Assembly: GCA_963808965.1 (NCBI GenBank)
Contig: CAWEHU010000013.1
Coordinates: forward strand, 23,137-87,136
Reading direction: 5' to 3'
DNA: 64,000 bases
DNA from: CAWEHU01 sp963808965
GTDB lineage: Bacteria; Pseudomonadota; Alphaproteobacteria; Acetobacterales; Acetobacteraceae
Made by a program: the position numbers and the translations under genes. Of the stretch, positions 17,704-26,990 are shown piece by piece (positions within the stretch are counted from its first letter, which is position 1; each line of letters begins with the position of its first letter). A model generated the notes under the pieces. It saw only the letters and a list, made by a program, of their open reading frames with translations. It did not search any database and was not told the DNA's origin.

Positions 17704-18314
17704 CCGTGGTCAAGCTGGGCGGCAGCTACGCATTCTTGCCGGAGTTGCAGCAATGGCTCGATGCCATCGAGGCCCGGGCGGGTCGCGTCGTGATCGTCCC
17801 GGGCGGCGGGCCTTTTGCGGACACGGTGCGTTCCGCGCAACCGCGGATGGGCTTCGGCGAAAGTGCCGCCCATGAGATGGCGCTCCTCGCGATGACACAG
17901 TACGGGATCGCACTGACCGCGCGCTCGGCGGCTTTGGTGCTGGCGGCCTCGATCGCCGCGTTGCACGAGGCTCTCGCGCAAGGGCGCGTGCCCGTCTGGA
18001 GTCCGTGGCCCATGCTGCACAATGCGCCCGATATTTCGCCCTCGTGGGAAGTGACATCGGATAGCTTAGCGCTCTGGTTCGCCGGGCTGGTCGGCGCGCC
18101 TTGCGTGCTGCTGGTGAAATCGCGCCCGCCTCCTGCCGATCCGACCGCGTCCGAGTTGGTCGCTTCCGGTCTCGTGGATGGCGCATTCGCCCACTTTGCC
18201 GCAGCATATCGCGGCACGGTCTACGTGGCCGGACCCGGTGACGCGCCGCGTGCCCTTCAAGCCGACGAGCCGCCCGGTCGGCGTATCATCCGCGCAAGAG
18301 CGAGCCGGGCATGA
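17700..18314 (+). CDS. amino acid kinase family protein (MfnE-like)
   Basis: 204 residues starting at GTG 17700, whose GTGA overlaps the previous stop. MTVVKLGGSY and VVIVPGGGPFADTVR are the nucleotide-binding signature of the amino acid kinase superfamily. Archaeal MfnE of this type phosphorylates the aminomethylfuran phosphate in methanofuran synthesis; the neighbouring MfnB supports the same role for the methylotroph methanofuran analogue. It overlaps the next gene by four bases. Confidence 0.8.
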   Translation: MTVVKLGGSYAFLPELQQWLDAIEARAGRVVIVPGGGPFADTVRSAQPRMGFGESAAHEMALLAMTQYGIALTARSAALVLAASIAALHEALAQGRVPVWSPWPMLHNAPDISPSWEVTSDSLALWFAGLVGAPCVLLVKSRPPPADPTASELVASGLVDGAFAHFAAAYRGTVYVAGPGDAPRALQADEPPGRRIIRARASRA

Positions 18315-18862
18315 CCGAAATCGCAGTGCCGCGCTGGGGTTGGGCACTGACCGGATCGGGGCACTTTCTCACCGAGTGTCTCGCGCTGATTCGCACATTG
18401 CGCGATGTCGATCTGTTCGTGAGCCGAGCTGCCGATGAGGTTGTGCGGATGTATCACAGCAGGCTCGATCTTCCCGAAGGCGTTCGCCTCTATCGCGATA
18501 CGGCCGCGAGCAGTCCGCCGGTCGGCTTCTTCTATCACGGCGTCTATCACACCTTGGTCGTTGCGCCCGCCACGTCCAACACCGTGGCCAAATGCGTCTG
18601 CGGCATTTCCGACAATCTCGCAACCAACGTGTTCGCGCAGGCGGGGAAATGCCGCGTGCCATCGATCGTGTTCGCGTGCGATACCGCGCCGGAGATGGAG
18701 ACAGAGGCGCCGGAAGGCATGGTGAAGGTTTATCCGCGCCGGGTAGATCTCGAGAACACGCGTCGCCTCGCGGACTTCGAGGCGACCACGGTGGTCGAGA
18801 CGTTGCCGGCGCTGCAAGCCGCGCTGGACGAGCGGGGGCGCGCGCTCGGCCAAGATGGGTGA
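18311..18862 (+). CDS. AfpA/DmrB-like flavoprotein
   Basis: 183-residue flavoprotein of the archaeoflavoprotein/dihydromethanopterin reductase type: WALTGSGHFLTECL, VVAPATSNTVAKCVCGISDNLATNVFAQAGK. Members bind FMN; the methylotroph homologue is thought to reduce dihydromethanopterin in H4MPT synthesis. ATG 18311 overlaps the kinase stop (ATGA), and the end overlaps the next gene by eight bases. Confidence 0.8.
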   Translation: MTEIAVPRWGWALTGSGHFLTECLALIRTLRDVDLFVSRAADEVVRMYHSRLDLPEGVRLYRDTAASSPPVGFFYHGVYHTLVVAPATSNTVAKCVCGISDNLATNVFAQAGKCRVPSIVFACDTAPEMETEAPEGMVKVYPRRVDLENTRRLADFEATTVVETLPALQAALDERGRALGQDG

Positions 18863-20265
18863 GCGCGTTCTCTTCCTGACCGGGCACCTGGCCGAGGCCC
18901 GCCTGCGGCGCTTGCTCGACGGACTCGGACGCGGCAATTTCGGGTGGGAGGTGGTGAATATCGGCGTGAAGGTCGCGGCGCTGATGACCGAGCCGATCAT
19001 CCTCCGTCGTCTGCGGCGTCCCTTGGAGGCGAGCCGCGTCGTGTTCCCCGGCAGAGCCGGGCTCGACCCCGCTCGCCTCTCCGCGGCTTTCGGCGTAACG
19101 TTCGAGCGAGGTCCGGACGAATTGGCCGATCTGCCGGGCTATCTCGGCCGTGGCGGCAGGCCGCCCGATCTGTCGCGTCACGACGTGCGCATTTTTGCCG
19201 AGATCGTAGACGCGCCGGCCCTCGATTTCGGGGCGCTGCTCGCGCGTGCTCAGGCGTGGCGCCACCAGGGAGCCGATGTCATCGATCTCGGCTGCAAGCC
19301 GGGCGTCGGTTTTCCGCATCTCGAGGACGCGGTGCGGATGCTTCGGGAGAACGGCTTTCACGTCAGCGTCGACTCCGGCGATCCAGCGGAGTTGCGGCGT
19401 GGCGCCGTCGCGGGCGCGGATTTTCTGCTCAGTCTCAACGAGCATACGCTGGACGTGGCCGAAGATACGGCGGCGATCCCGGTGCTGATTCCCGCCCGGC
19501 ACGGCGATCTCGATTCGCTCGAGCGTGCCTTCAGCAAAGCCCGCGCGCGCGGGCTCGCGTGCCTGCTGGATCCTATCCTTGACCCGATTTATTTCGGCTT
19601 CACCGCCTCGCTGCAACGCTATGCCGCATTGCGGGCGCGCTTGCCGGATGCGGAAATCCTGATGGGCACGGGCAATCTCACAGAACTTACGGATGCTGAC
19701 AGTTCCGGCGTGACCGCGGTATTAATGGGCGTGTGTTCCGAACTCGCGATCCGCAACGTGCTGGTCGTGCAAGTGAGCCCGCACACGAGGCGCAGCATCG
19801 CGGAGCACGATTTCGCGCGCCGCCTGATGTATGCCGCGCGCGCCGATACGGAATTGCCGCGCGGCTACGGGAACGGATTGCTGCAAGTTCATGACCGACG
19901 CCCGTTTCCGGAATCCCCGCAGGAAATCGAGGAGGATGCGCGGTTCGGTGCGCGATGCCAACTTCCGCATCGCCGTGGCGGAGGACGGTATCCACATCTA
20001 CAGCGGCCGGATGCACGCGCGCGCGCAGGATGCGCTCTCGCTTTTTCCGAAGCTCGGTGTGGAACAGGACGGCGCGCATGCGTTCTATCTCGGCACCGAG
20101 CTGATGAAGGCGGAAATCGCCCGCATTCTCGGCAAGCGGTATGCGCAGGACGAGCCGCTTGATTGGGGCTGCGCTGCACCCCGGAGCGAGCGCGACCTGA
20201 GCCGACTGGCCGAGGCTGGACACACGCTGAGGGCCAAGCGGGGTGGCGGTACGGATGATCCGTGA
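18855..20265 (+). CDS. dihydropteroate synthase-like protein (DUF6513 plus DHPS), frameshifted
   Basis: N-terminal domain MGERVLFLTGHLAEARLRRLL is followed by a DHPS-type TIM barrel (QGADVIDLGCKPGVGF, FHVSVDSGDPAELRRGAVAGADFLLSLNE, LLDPILDPI, ILMGTGNLTELT). This archaeal-style enzyme group is placed in H4MPT synthesis. The frame slips at 19947-19948: deleting one G joins EIEEDARF to VRDANFRIAVAEDGIHIY, and the gene then ends at 20265 in a normal C terminus. The stop overlaps the next ATG region. Confidence 0.85.
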
Positions 20266-20812
20266 GTGCGTCGTGACCACGATATCCCCGGCGGGGTATG
20301 TGCACATCGCTCCGCTCGGGCTGATCGAGGAGCCGGGAGGCTGGATCATCGCGCCATTCGCGCCATCGCGCACACTCGACAATCTGGCCGCGGTTCCGCA
20401 GGCCGTGGCGAATTACACGGACGACGTGCGCATCATCGCCGGCTGCCTTACCGGGCGCCGCGAGTGGCCGCTCGCTGTCTCGCGCCGCGTTGCGCCGCCG
20501 CGCCTCGCCGGCGCGCTGACGCACGCGGAAATGGAGGTGGTCGCGGTCGATGACGACGCGCAGCGTCCCCGTTTCCATTGCCGCGTCATCCATCGCGAGA
20601 TGCACAGTCCATTCCAGGGATTCAACCGTGCGCAGGCTGCCGTGCTGGAAGCGGCCATTCTGGTCAGCCGGCTTTTCATGCTGCCCCGCGAGAAGGTCGA
20701 GCGGGAGATCGCGTATCTGGAGATCGCGGTGAGCAAGACGGCGGGTCCGGATGAGCAGCAAGCCTGGGACTGGCTGATGCAGGCGATCGGGGAGCACTAC
20801 GCGCGTGCTTGA
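20255..20812 (+). CDS. DUF447 family protein of the H4MPT cluster
   Basis: 185 residues from ATG 20255 (MIRECVVTTISPAGYVHIAPLG); GTG 20243 is a possible alternative. DUF447 proteins have a flavin-reductase-like split-barrel fold and occur in methanogens and methylotrophs beside cofactor genes; no reaction is proven. The coding sequence overlaps the last 16 bases of the convergent MfnF-like gene. Confidence 0.82.
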   Translation: MIRECVVTTISPAGYVHIAPLGLIEEPGGWIIAPFAPSRTLDNLAAVPQAVANYTDDVRIIAGCLTGRREWPLAVSRRVAPPRLAGALTHAEMEVVAVDDDAQRPRFHCRVIHREMHSPFQGFNRAQAAVLEAAILVSRLFMLPREKVEREIAYLEIAVSKTAGPDEQQAWDWLMQAIGEHYARA

Positions 20813-21825
20813 TGGGCGAGCAGTGCCACCGCGACGGCGGGAGCGCAATGGCCGAGCCAATCGCGCGCTGAGGCGGCGGCGATGGGCAAGTCTGCGAAGT
20901 CGCGATAAGGCCGGGCCAACCGCGTCGCGAGCCGCGCGACGACGTGCCGCCCGACACCGGCCCCGATCACCGGCGCATCTCCCGCCAATCCGGCACGCGA
21001 CAGCACGAGATGCGCGCCGTCCGCGATCAGCCGGAGCTGCGCTTCGGCGAACCATGCCGCGAGAGCGCGCCACGCCGCCGGATCGGCATCGGACGCGTCG
21101 TGCCCGACCATGCGCGCGAGCCGTGCGGCCGATGCGCCAAGGGTCTTGTCCCGACCGTCTGCACTTGGCAGCAAATCGGCGCCCTCGGGCAACTCGCCCA
21201 GAATGCGATAGACGTCGGCGGTGCTCGCGAAGTACTCGCAGGCGAGCGGCGTCCATACTCCCCCGACTGGCGCGCGCGCACAGAGCGCCATGACGAAGCT
21301 GCGGGTGAGCCCGGTGTAGACCAGCTCGCCGCAAGCCAGGCGCTCCGCATCGGAGTAGCCCGCCGCGCGTGGCGCGCCATCGGCGACCGGCACGATGTCG
21401 GTCGTCGTCGATCCCATGTCCACGAACAGCGCCTGCCTTGAGAAACGCGCGGTGAGAGCGGCGCTCGCGTGCCAGTTCGCCGAGGCCACGTCTTCGGCGT
21501 GCGCTGCGGCGGCGCCCGCTTGGAGGAACCCCGCGCGGCCTCCATAGACGAGCACCTCGCCGAGCTTCCGGGCGAGCATCGCGGCGATCCCCGCGACGCC
21601 TTGCGGGCGGGTTTCAAATACGTCGGCAAGTTCGCCGGTCATGGTCGCGACATGCACGTTCGCGGGTCCGAGCCGCGCCGCCACCTCGTCGAGCGCGTGC
21701 TCCAACCGGTCGAGGCCGAGCCAAAGCGGGCAGGGGTGCTGAACGACATCGACGATGCGGCCATCCTCCGCGCGCGCGGCCTTCAGATGCGCGCCGCCCA
21801 CGTCCCAACCGATGATACTGCCCAC
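20797..21825 (-). CDS. H4MPT-linked C1 transfer pathway protein, MfnF-like ASKHA-fold enzyme
   Basis: 342 residues from GTG 21825 (MGSIIGWDVGGAHLKAAR). The ASKHA ATPase fold shows phosphate loops GWDVGGAHLK and FVDMGSTTTDIVPV. It belongs to the hydantoinase/oxoprolinase-related group that includes archaeal MfnF, which condenses the furan and tyramine-glutamate halves of methanofuran. It is divergent from the HisA-like gene 47 bases away. Confidence 0.83.
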   Translation of the reverse strand: MGSIIGWDVGGAHLKAARAEDGRIVDVVQHPCPLWLGLDRLEHALDEVAARLGPANVHVATMTGELADVFETRPQGVAGIAAMLARKLGEVLVYGGRAGFLQAGAAAAHAEDVASANWHASAALTARFSRQALFVDMGSTTTDIVPVADGAPRAAGYSDAERLACGELVYTGLTRSFVMALCARAPVGGVWTPLACEYFASTADVYRILGELPEGADLLPSADGRDKTLGASAARLARMVGHDASDADPAAWRALAAWFAEAQLRLIADGAHLVLSRAGLAGDAPVIGAGVGRHVVARLATRLARPYRDFADLPIAAASARDWLGHCAPAVAVALLAHQARA

Positions 21826-21872
21826 GCCCGCCTCGCGCTTGACCTGCCCTGATGCCGAGGAAGAATACCGTA

Positions 21873-22574
21873 ATGGACGTGGTCCCTGTCATCGATCTGA
21901 AAGGCGGGCTCGTCGTGCATGCGCGCGGCGGGCGACGGCGCGAGGACCGCCCGATCGAGACACCGCTTAGTCCGACCAGCGCGCCGAGAGACGTAGTGAC
22001 AGGGTTGCTCCGGCTATTCCCGTTCCGCCGTGTCTACGTCGCGGATCTTGATGCGATCGAAGGAAGCGGCGATCAGGCGGCCGAGATCGCCTCCCTCGCC
22101 GCTGCCTACCCAGAGCTGGAGTTGTGGGTGGATAACGGCGCGAACGAGGCGGGTTCCGTCGAGAAGTGGCTCGCCACCAACGCGGGATGTCTGGTCATCG
22201 GCAGCGAGTCGCAGCGTGGGCCGGGGCTGATGCGAGCGTTGAGCGATCAGCCAAGGGTTGTTCTGTCGCTGGACTTTCGCGGCGATGCATTCCAAGGCCC
22301 GCCCGAACTCAACGACGATCCGCTGCTTTGGCCGAACCGCGTCATCGTCATGACGCTGGCGCGCGTGGGCGCGGGTGAGGGGCCGGATCTCCGGCGTATC
22401 CGCGCGATCGCGGGCCGGGCAGGCAAACGCCAGGTCTACGCGGCGGGCGGAATGCGCCACGCAAACGACCTCCGCACGGCCGCCGATGCGGGCGCGGCCG
22501 GCGCGTTGCTTGCCACCGCGCTGCACGACGGCGCGCTGACAGCCGCGGATCTCGCTGTCATCGCCCGGCCCTGA
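21873..22574 (+). CDS. HisA/HisF-related TIM-barrel protein
   Basis: 233 residues. ATG 21873 is favoured over 21852 because GAGGAAG lies at the right distance upstream and homologues start close to VVPVIDLKGG. It has the HisA-type phosphate-binding ends (VYVADLDAIEG, VYAAGGMRHANDL) but occurs in the H4MPT cluster, so it is a HisA-related cofactor gene rather than histidine synthesis. Exact reaction unknown. Confidence 0.82.
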   Translation: MDVVPVIDLKGGLVVHARGGRRREDRPIETPLSPTSAPRDVVTGLLRLFPFRRVYVADLDAIEGSGDQAAEIASLAAAYPELELWVDNGANEAGSVEKWLATNAGCLVIGSESQRGPGLMRALSDQPRVVLSLDFRGDAFQGPPELNDDPLLWPNRVIVMTLARVGAGEGPDLRRIRAIAGRAGKRQVYAAGGMRHANDLRTAADAGAAGALLATALHDGALTAADLAVIARP

Positions 22575-22588
22575 TGAGGACCGGGCGA
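22561..22588. terminator. weak hairpin between convergent HisA-like gene and fae
   Basis: TCGCCCGG (22561-22568) pairs with CCGGGCGA (22581-22588) around a 12-base loop that includes the HisA-like stop. No T-run follows on either strand, so intrinsic termination is uncertain, but it sits where convergent transcripts end. Confidence 0.3.
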
Positions 22589-22599
22589 AAAGTCGAGGC

Positions 22600-23109
22600 T
22601 CAGGAGGGAGAGAACGGGTGCTTCACCTGCTCGCGCTTCTGCACGACCTCGGAGGCGCTCGGCTCGCCGCGCACAGCCCGCGCGATCGACTCCTTGCAGG
22701 CTTGATAATTGTAGTCGTGGATTTTCTGATCGTCCGACGCTTCCCAGTGGATAAAGACGCCGACGCAAATGAAGATGTCGTCCGCCTCGTCCTGCGGGAT
22801 GATGCCTTCGGCGACGCTGTCCGCGACTGCGCGCGCCACGGCGTGCTGGGCGGGGCCGAACATCTGCACGGCCTGCTTGGCGCCCTTGATCGTCACCTTG
22901 TTGAACAGCACGGTGTTCGGCTTGGTCGGCAAGTTCGGCGCGACCACGGCGAGCAAGGTGGTGAAGCCGTCCTTGTTGTTGGTGAGCGCGTGACAGAAGG
23001 CCGACTCCGCGGCGCTGCCCCGGGGACCCATGATGAGGTCGATATGCGCGACCTCGTTCCCATCGCCCACGAGCGACTCGCCGACACAGACCTTCGTGAT
23101 GGTGGCCAT
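22600..23109 (-). CDS. fae: formaldehyde-activating enzyme
   Basis: 169 residues. ATG 23109 (MATITKVCVGESLVGDGNE) follows GAGGGGAA. Fae condenses formaldehyde with H4MPT to methylene-H4MPT in the cytoplasm. The conserved N-terminal VGDGNEVAHIDLIMGPRGS contains the catalytic His; PTKPNTVLFNKVTIK and VFIHWEASDDQKIHDYNYQA are also typical. It is the last gene of the minus-strand H4MPT operon, 101 bases after the CitG-like gene, so it may have its own promoter. Confidence 0.97.
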   Translation of the reverse strand: MATITKVCVGESLVGDGNEVAHIDLIMGPRGSAAESAFCHALTNNKDGFTTLLAVVAPNLPTKPNTVLFNKVTIKGAKQAVQMFGPAQHAVARAVADSVAEGIIPQDEADDIFICVGVFIHWEASDDQKIHDYNYQACKESIARAVRGEPSASEVVQKREQVKHPFSPS

Positions 23110-23210
23110 GAACGTTCCCCTCTGTCCTTCACGCCTCGGTTCCGCCCGGCCGGCCGGCACAGGCGGATGCGGGGCCAATTAGTGCCTGCCGCGCTGGCGC
23201 GATCAATAGC

Positions 23211-24047
23211 TTAATCGCCCTTTCCGCACGCGCCGAGCCGCCAAGCCAGGATGGTGGCGACGGTTAGGTCCGCACTGGTACCCGGATTGATGTCGCACTC
23301 TTTGAGCCGCCGGTCCCAGTCGAGCAGCGCGGGCAGGCAGTCGGCCGGGTTCGTCGCGCCGTTCACCTGGTCGCGAACGCGCGCCGCCTCGCACTGGACC
23401 CGTTCGGCTATCTCCAGCCCATGCTTGCGTCGGACATGGCTGTCCGGGAAGGCGGCGAGGAAACCGAGATAAGCAGCGAGGGCAGCCCAGTCCGCCCGCC
23501 GCCAACGCGTCCGCGCGGCCTGGTAGCCATCCAGTCCGAGGCCAAACACGTCGGCAAAGTCCGTCGTCCATTGCCGGGCGATGCTGTCGCGATGAGCCGC
23601 CTCCCCCATCGCGACCGCGAGCGTGACTTGCGCGGGCGCGCGGATGTCGTGGCGCTCCGCATGGCCGAGCCCGCCCGGATCGGCCAGACGTATCGCGGCG
23701 AACACCGCCTCCGCATCCTTCAGGTCGGCGTTCGCCAGCACGCGGCGGAGCCTCACCCGGAGATCGGCCTCGCGCGCCTCGGCAGCCATGAGCAGCGGCG
23801 CCGAGAGGAGCACGATTCCGAGATTGGTGTTCTGCCCGACCGTGGCCCGGGTCGCCGCCACCGCATCGAAAATGCGCGCACCGAGCGCCGCGCCGGGCCG
23901 GCACAACGCCGAGGCCGCGGCTTCCGCGCTGCGCACAAAATCCGCGACCGTCATGCCGTGCCCCTCGGCGTGCACATGCACATTGCCCGGTTTGGGTGCG
24001 GCAAGTTCCTCGGCGCAGGCACCGACGAACGCTTGTTCGAGCGTCAT
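23211..24047 (-). CDS. CitG/triphosphoribosyl-dephospho-CoA synthase family protein of the H4MPT cluster
   Basis: 278 residues of the CitG-like family: CAEELAAPKPGNVHVHAEGHGM, TVGQNTNLGIVLLSAPL, NPGTSADLTVATILAWRLG. In methylotrophs this homologue is required for or linked to H4MPT cofactor synthesis rather than citrate lyase maturation. ATG 24047 overlaps the ATP-grasp stop (ATGA). Confidence 0.85.
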   Translation of the reverse strand: MTLEQAFVGACAEELAAPKPGNVHVHAEGHGMTVADFVRSAEAAASALCRPGAALGARIFDAVAATRATVGQNTNLGIVLLSAPLLMAAEAREADLRVRLRRVLANADLKDAEAVFAAIRLADPGGLGHAERHDIRAPAQVTLAVAMGEAAHRDSIARQWTTDFADVFGLGLDGYQAARTRWRRADWAALAAYLGFLAAFPDSHVRRKHGLEIAERVQCEAARVRDQVNGATNPADCLPALLDWDRRLKECDINPGTSADLTVATILAWRLGACGKGD

Positions 24048-24919
24048 TCCAGGCTGTCGAGCAGGGCGGTCGCGAGGCGCTCCGCGATGTCAACCGAGGT
24101 CACGCCTTGCAGGCCTCGCCAGCCCGCCATGCTGTTCACTTCGAGCACCAGTGCGCGACCGTCCGCGAGTCGTAGCAGATCGACGCCCGCGTGCCGTGCG
24201 CCAACGCAGGATGCAGCACGTAGGGCCAGATCGACGAGATCCGGCGAGGGTTCCAGGGGACGCGGTTCTCCGCCGCGCCGCAGGTTCGTGACCCACTGCC
24301 CAGCCCGGCGCGTCATGGCCGCGATCACCGCGCCCGCGCAGACAAGCAATCGGTGATCCTCGAATGCGCCGTTCGCGGGAGGGACATAGCGTTGCAGGTA
24401 GTAAACGCCCGCGACGGTTTCGGGTGCGGGCAAATCCTGGGGCCGGTGGATCAGTTGCAACCCGGTCCCCTGCGATCCGAACAACGGCTTCAGGACTAGC
24501 GGACCAAGCGGCGTCTCGCGCATCGCGATCTCGCGCGCCGCATCCAGGCCTTCCACCGTCCAGGTCGGCGGGGTCGGGATGCCCTGGGCGGCAAGGAGAA
24601 AGCTGGTCATCGACTTGTCCACGCATCGCTCGATCGCGCGTGCATCGTTCCACACCGGCACACCGCGTTCGCGCAGCGCGTGCAGGATTCCGAGTCTTCG
24701 CGTGACCTCCTCGAAGCTGCCGCCGCCGAGGGCGCGCACGAACACCGCATCCGGCAATGTATCGAAGCCGGGAATGCGGAGCCCGGCCGGGTGCTGCGTG
24801 TCGAAGGCGCAGCACGCGATTCGTGTCGTGATCGCCTTGGCGCCCAAAGCGGTGAAAGCGCGCAGCAGCACGCGCGCGTGCCAGTCGAAATCGTCGATGA
24901 ACAGCCCGATGCGGCGCAA
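24044..24919 (-). CDS. RimK-type ATP-grasp glutamate ligase (H4MPT synthesis)
   Basis: 291 residues from TTG 24919 (MRRIGLFIDDFDWHARVLL), three bases after the mch stop. ATP-grasp motifs: VDKSMTSFLLAAQGIPTPPTW, LVLKPLFGSQGTGLQLI, and the metal site LVLEVNSMAGWRGLQ. RimK/MptN-type enzymes add alpha-glutamate to tetrahydrosarcinapterin-type cofactors; here addition of a side-chain residue to H4MPT or the methanofuran analogue is inferred. Confidence 0.83.
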   Translation of the reverse strand: MRRIGLFIDDFDWHARVLLRAFTALGAKAITTRIACCAFDTQHPAGLRIPGFDTLPDAVFVRALGGGSFEEVTRRLGILHALRERGVPVWNDARAIERCVDKSMTSFLLAAQGIPTPPTWTVEGLDAAREIAMRETPLGPLVLKPLFGSQGTGLQLIHRPQDLPAPETVAGVYYLQRYVPPANGAFEDHRLLVCAGAVIAAMTRRAGQWVTNLRRGGEPRPLEPSPDLVDLALRAASCVGARHAGVDLLRLADGRALVLEVNSMAGWRGLQGVTSVDIAERLATALLDSLE

Positions 24920-24922
24920 CTG

Positions 24923-25880
24923 CTATCCGAACGAGGCGTCGAGCAGCGCTGGATCGAGGCCGCCGGCGCGGAAGGTCTCGCCGCTTTCGAAGCTCGTCAC
25001 GAGCGCCTCGGCGGGGCTGAACAGCATCGGATCGATCGCGTAAAAATCGCCCTTGAAGGCCCGAAAGATCTCCCCGAAGGGCTTGCCGTAGTCGCGTGAG
25101 GTCGCGGCCGGAAGCTTCTCGGCCAAGTCTCGCGCGTCGGCAGCCGGGCCTGTGACGAACAGGTGCACGCGGCCGCCAAAGATGATCGCGTCGTTGGTGC
25201 GGCCCATCGCCGTGACAAAATCGGGATGCGGCGGGGGCAGGGGCGCCGCGCCCAGACCGTCGGCGATGCGCTCCAGCGGGAAATGGAGCTGGTGCGCCTT
25301 GTGCAGCGCCACTTCCAGCACACGCGCAACCACCTGCACGCTGCCCGCGAGGCTTTGGGTCGGCGCGTAGAGGATCGCGAGGTGCGCGGGTGAGACGCCG
25401 CAATCCGCGGCGATCTTCTCGATCAGCGGGGAAGGTGGCGGCTTCCCGCTCTCCAGCGACCAGCACCGCCTCCTGCGCCTGGTCCGCATAGCCAAGCTCC
25501 GCAAACAGCGGCTCCTTCCGCGCGAGCGCCCGTGCCGGTCCGGAGCCCAGGGCGAAAAACGCGCTCGGCTTCTCGCCATGAGCCAAGCTCCATCCGGCAT
25601 ATTGGCTGGCGAGGCAGGCGATAACCGGCTGCGAGGAGCTGATGGTGATGGTCCAGGGCCAACGCGGCAAGGCCGCATCAGTCGTGAGATGCGCCGATCC
25701 CAGCCCGCCCAGGCAGATCTCGGCGATACGCAAGCCGGCCGCGATACCCCCCGGATGCGCAGCCCCCGCATCGACCAGTGTAGCGCCTCCCGTGTCGGTC
25801 GACACGCCGACGCCCAGCTCGTCCGCGCGATCGAGGAGCGAGTCGAGCAAGCGTCGTGCGTTCGCGTTGACGCTGATCAT
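24923..25880 (-). CDS. mch: methenyltetrahydromethanopterin cyclohydrolase, frameshifted
   Basis: Mch hydrolyses methenyl-H4MPT to N5-formyl-H4MPT. The N-terminal part (MISVNANARRLLDSLLDRADELGV, LGGLGSAHLT, ACLASQYAGWSL) runs from ATG 25880, which overlaps the previous stop. Near 25457 one extra base shifts the frame; deleting it converts AVLVAGERE to AVLVLESGKPPP and restores IEKIAADCGVSPAHL..FYAIDPMLFSPAEA to the stop at 24923. One inserted base in an otherwise complete gene. Confidence 0.92.
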
Positions 25881-26981
25881 ATCCCGACTCTCGCCAGAAT
25901 TTCCGCCGCGCGGCTCCGAAGCTGCGCACGCGCCTGGTCCGCGTTGTCCGCCTCAGCGATCACCGTGCATAGCGGCGCATCTCTCGCGACCGGTTGGCCG
26001 GGCGGCTGCCGGTCCGCAGCCCAATCTGGCCAGAAGAAACCAGGCCTGAGGCGGAGCGCTGCGGGCGCATACACGACGGCAGCCGCCGCTGCGCGCTCGA
26101 ACACTGGCGGACATGCGGCCAGCTCGCCGCGGCAGGCCTCGACATGAAGCCGGAACAGATCGGGATGACGGAAGAGGTCGAGCGTCGCGCCGGGCCGAGG
26201 ATTGATCTCCAGCAGATCGAAACCCTCCGCGCCGCACAAGGAAGTCCGCGCTGTTCAGACCGACGAGCCGCGTCTCTGGAACTATGCGCGCGACCGCGTC
26301 CGCCATCTCTCGAGGCCATCCGGGCCGACAACGTGGCCGGCCGCACCGCGCCGCCATACCGGAACGGATGGGCGGGTGTCGGGTCGGGCCATTGTTCGCT
26401 GAAGCCGAGCACGAGGGAGCGGTGTCCGTCGGCGAGGAACAGTGCGGAGACAGGCCTTCCTTCGGCGCGCTTTTGCAGATACCAGCCGCCCCGCTCGGCG
26501 AGAACCGGCTTTCTTGTCTGAACGTGAACGCCGCCCGATCCGCCACGCCGCTTCCAGAGCCAGCCAGTCTCGCGAGGCTCTTTCCACGCGATCTCGGGAT
26601 GTGGGATGCCGAGCGTGCGGCAGAGCGCAGCGAAGTCGGCCGGAGCCTTCACACGCGCGATCGTGTCCGGCGTGTTGCCCAGCAGCGTGCGCCCGCGCGC
26701 CATCGCGGCGACCAGATTCGGACGGTCCTCGAAACCGCTAGCCGTACACGATGCCCTCCACAGCCCGACCATCGGCCAGCCGGTCCAGCGCTTGCAATAG
26801 CGAAGCGCCCCGCGAATCCGCGCGAAAGGCTGCCGCGAACCTGGATGCTGTTCGCGGCAATTGCGCGCGTGTCCAGATCGCCGAACAAATCCGCGACAAG
26901 CGGAGCGTAGCCGGAGCGTCGCGCCGCGGCGGCGAGGGCGCGACCGGAGAGTGCGGCGATCAGCACCGCCGCGATCTTCAC
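25877..26981 (-). pseudogene. ATP-grasp domain protein of the H4MPT cluster, several frameshifts
   Basis: Protein begins at GTG 26981 (MKIAAVLIAALSGRALAAAARRSGY..DLFGDLDTRAIA) and is split over at least three frames. The middle section, in a second frame, has GNTPDTIARVKAPADFAALC, GIPHPEIAWKEP and WYLQKRAEGRPVSALFLADG. The next section, in a third, has VGLNSADFLV. The last, in a further register change, has FDLLEINPRPGATLDLFRHPDLFRLH, the ATP-grasp metal site. All pieces are collinear and otherwise intact. It lies nine bases after mtdB and overlaps mch by ATGA. Likely a cofactor ligase; substrate unknown. Confidence 0.8.
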
Positions 26982-26990
26982 GCCAGCAGC

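Noticed and set aside
22561..22588. Hairpin as a strong bidirectional terminator
   Set aside because: Eight-base stem but no T-run on either side; kept only as a low-confidence feature.
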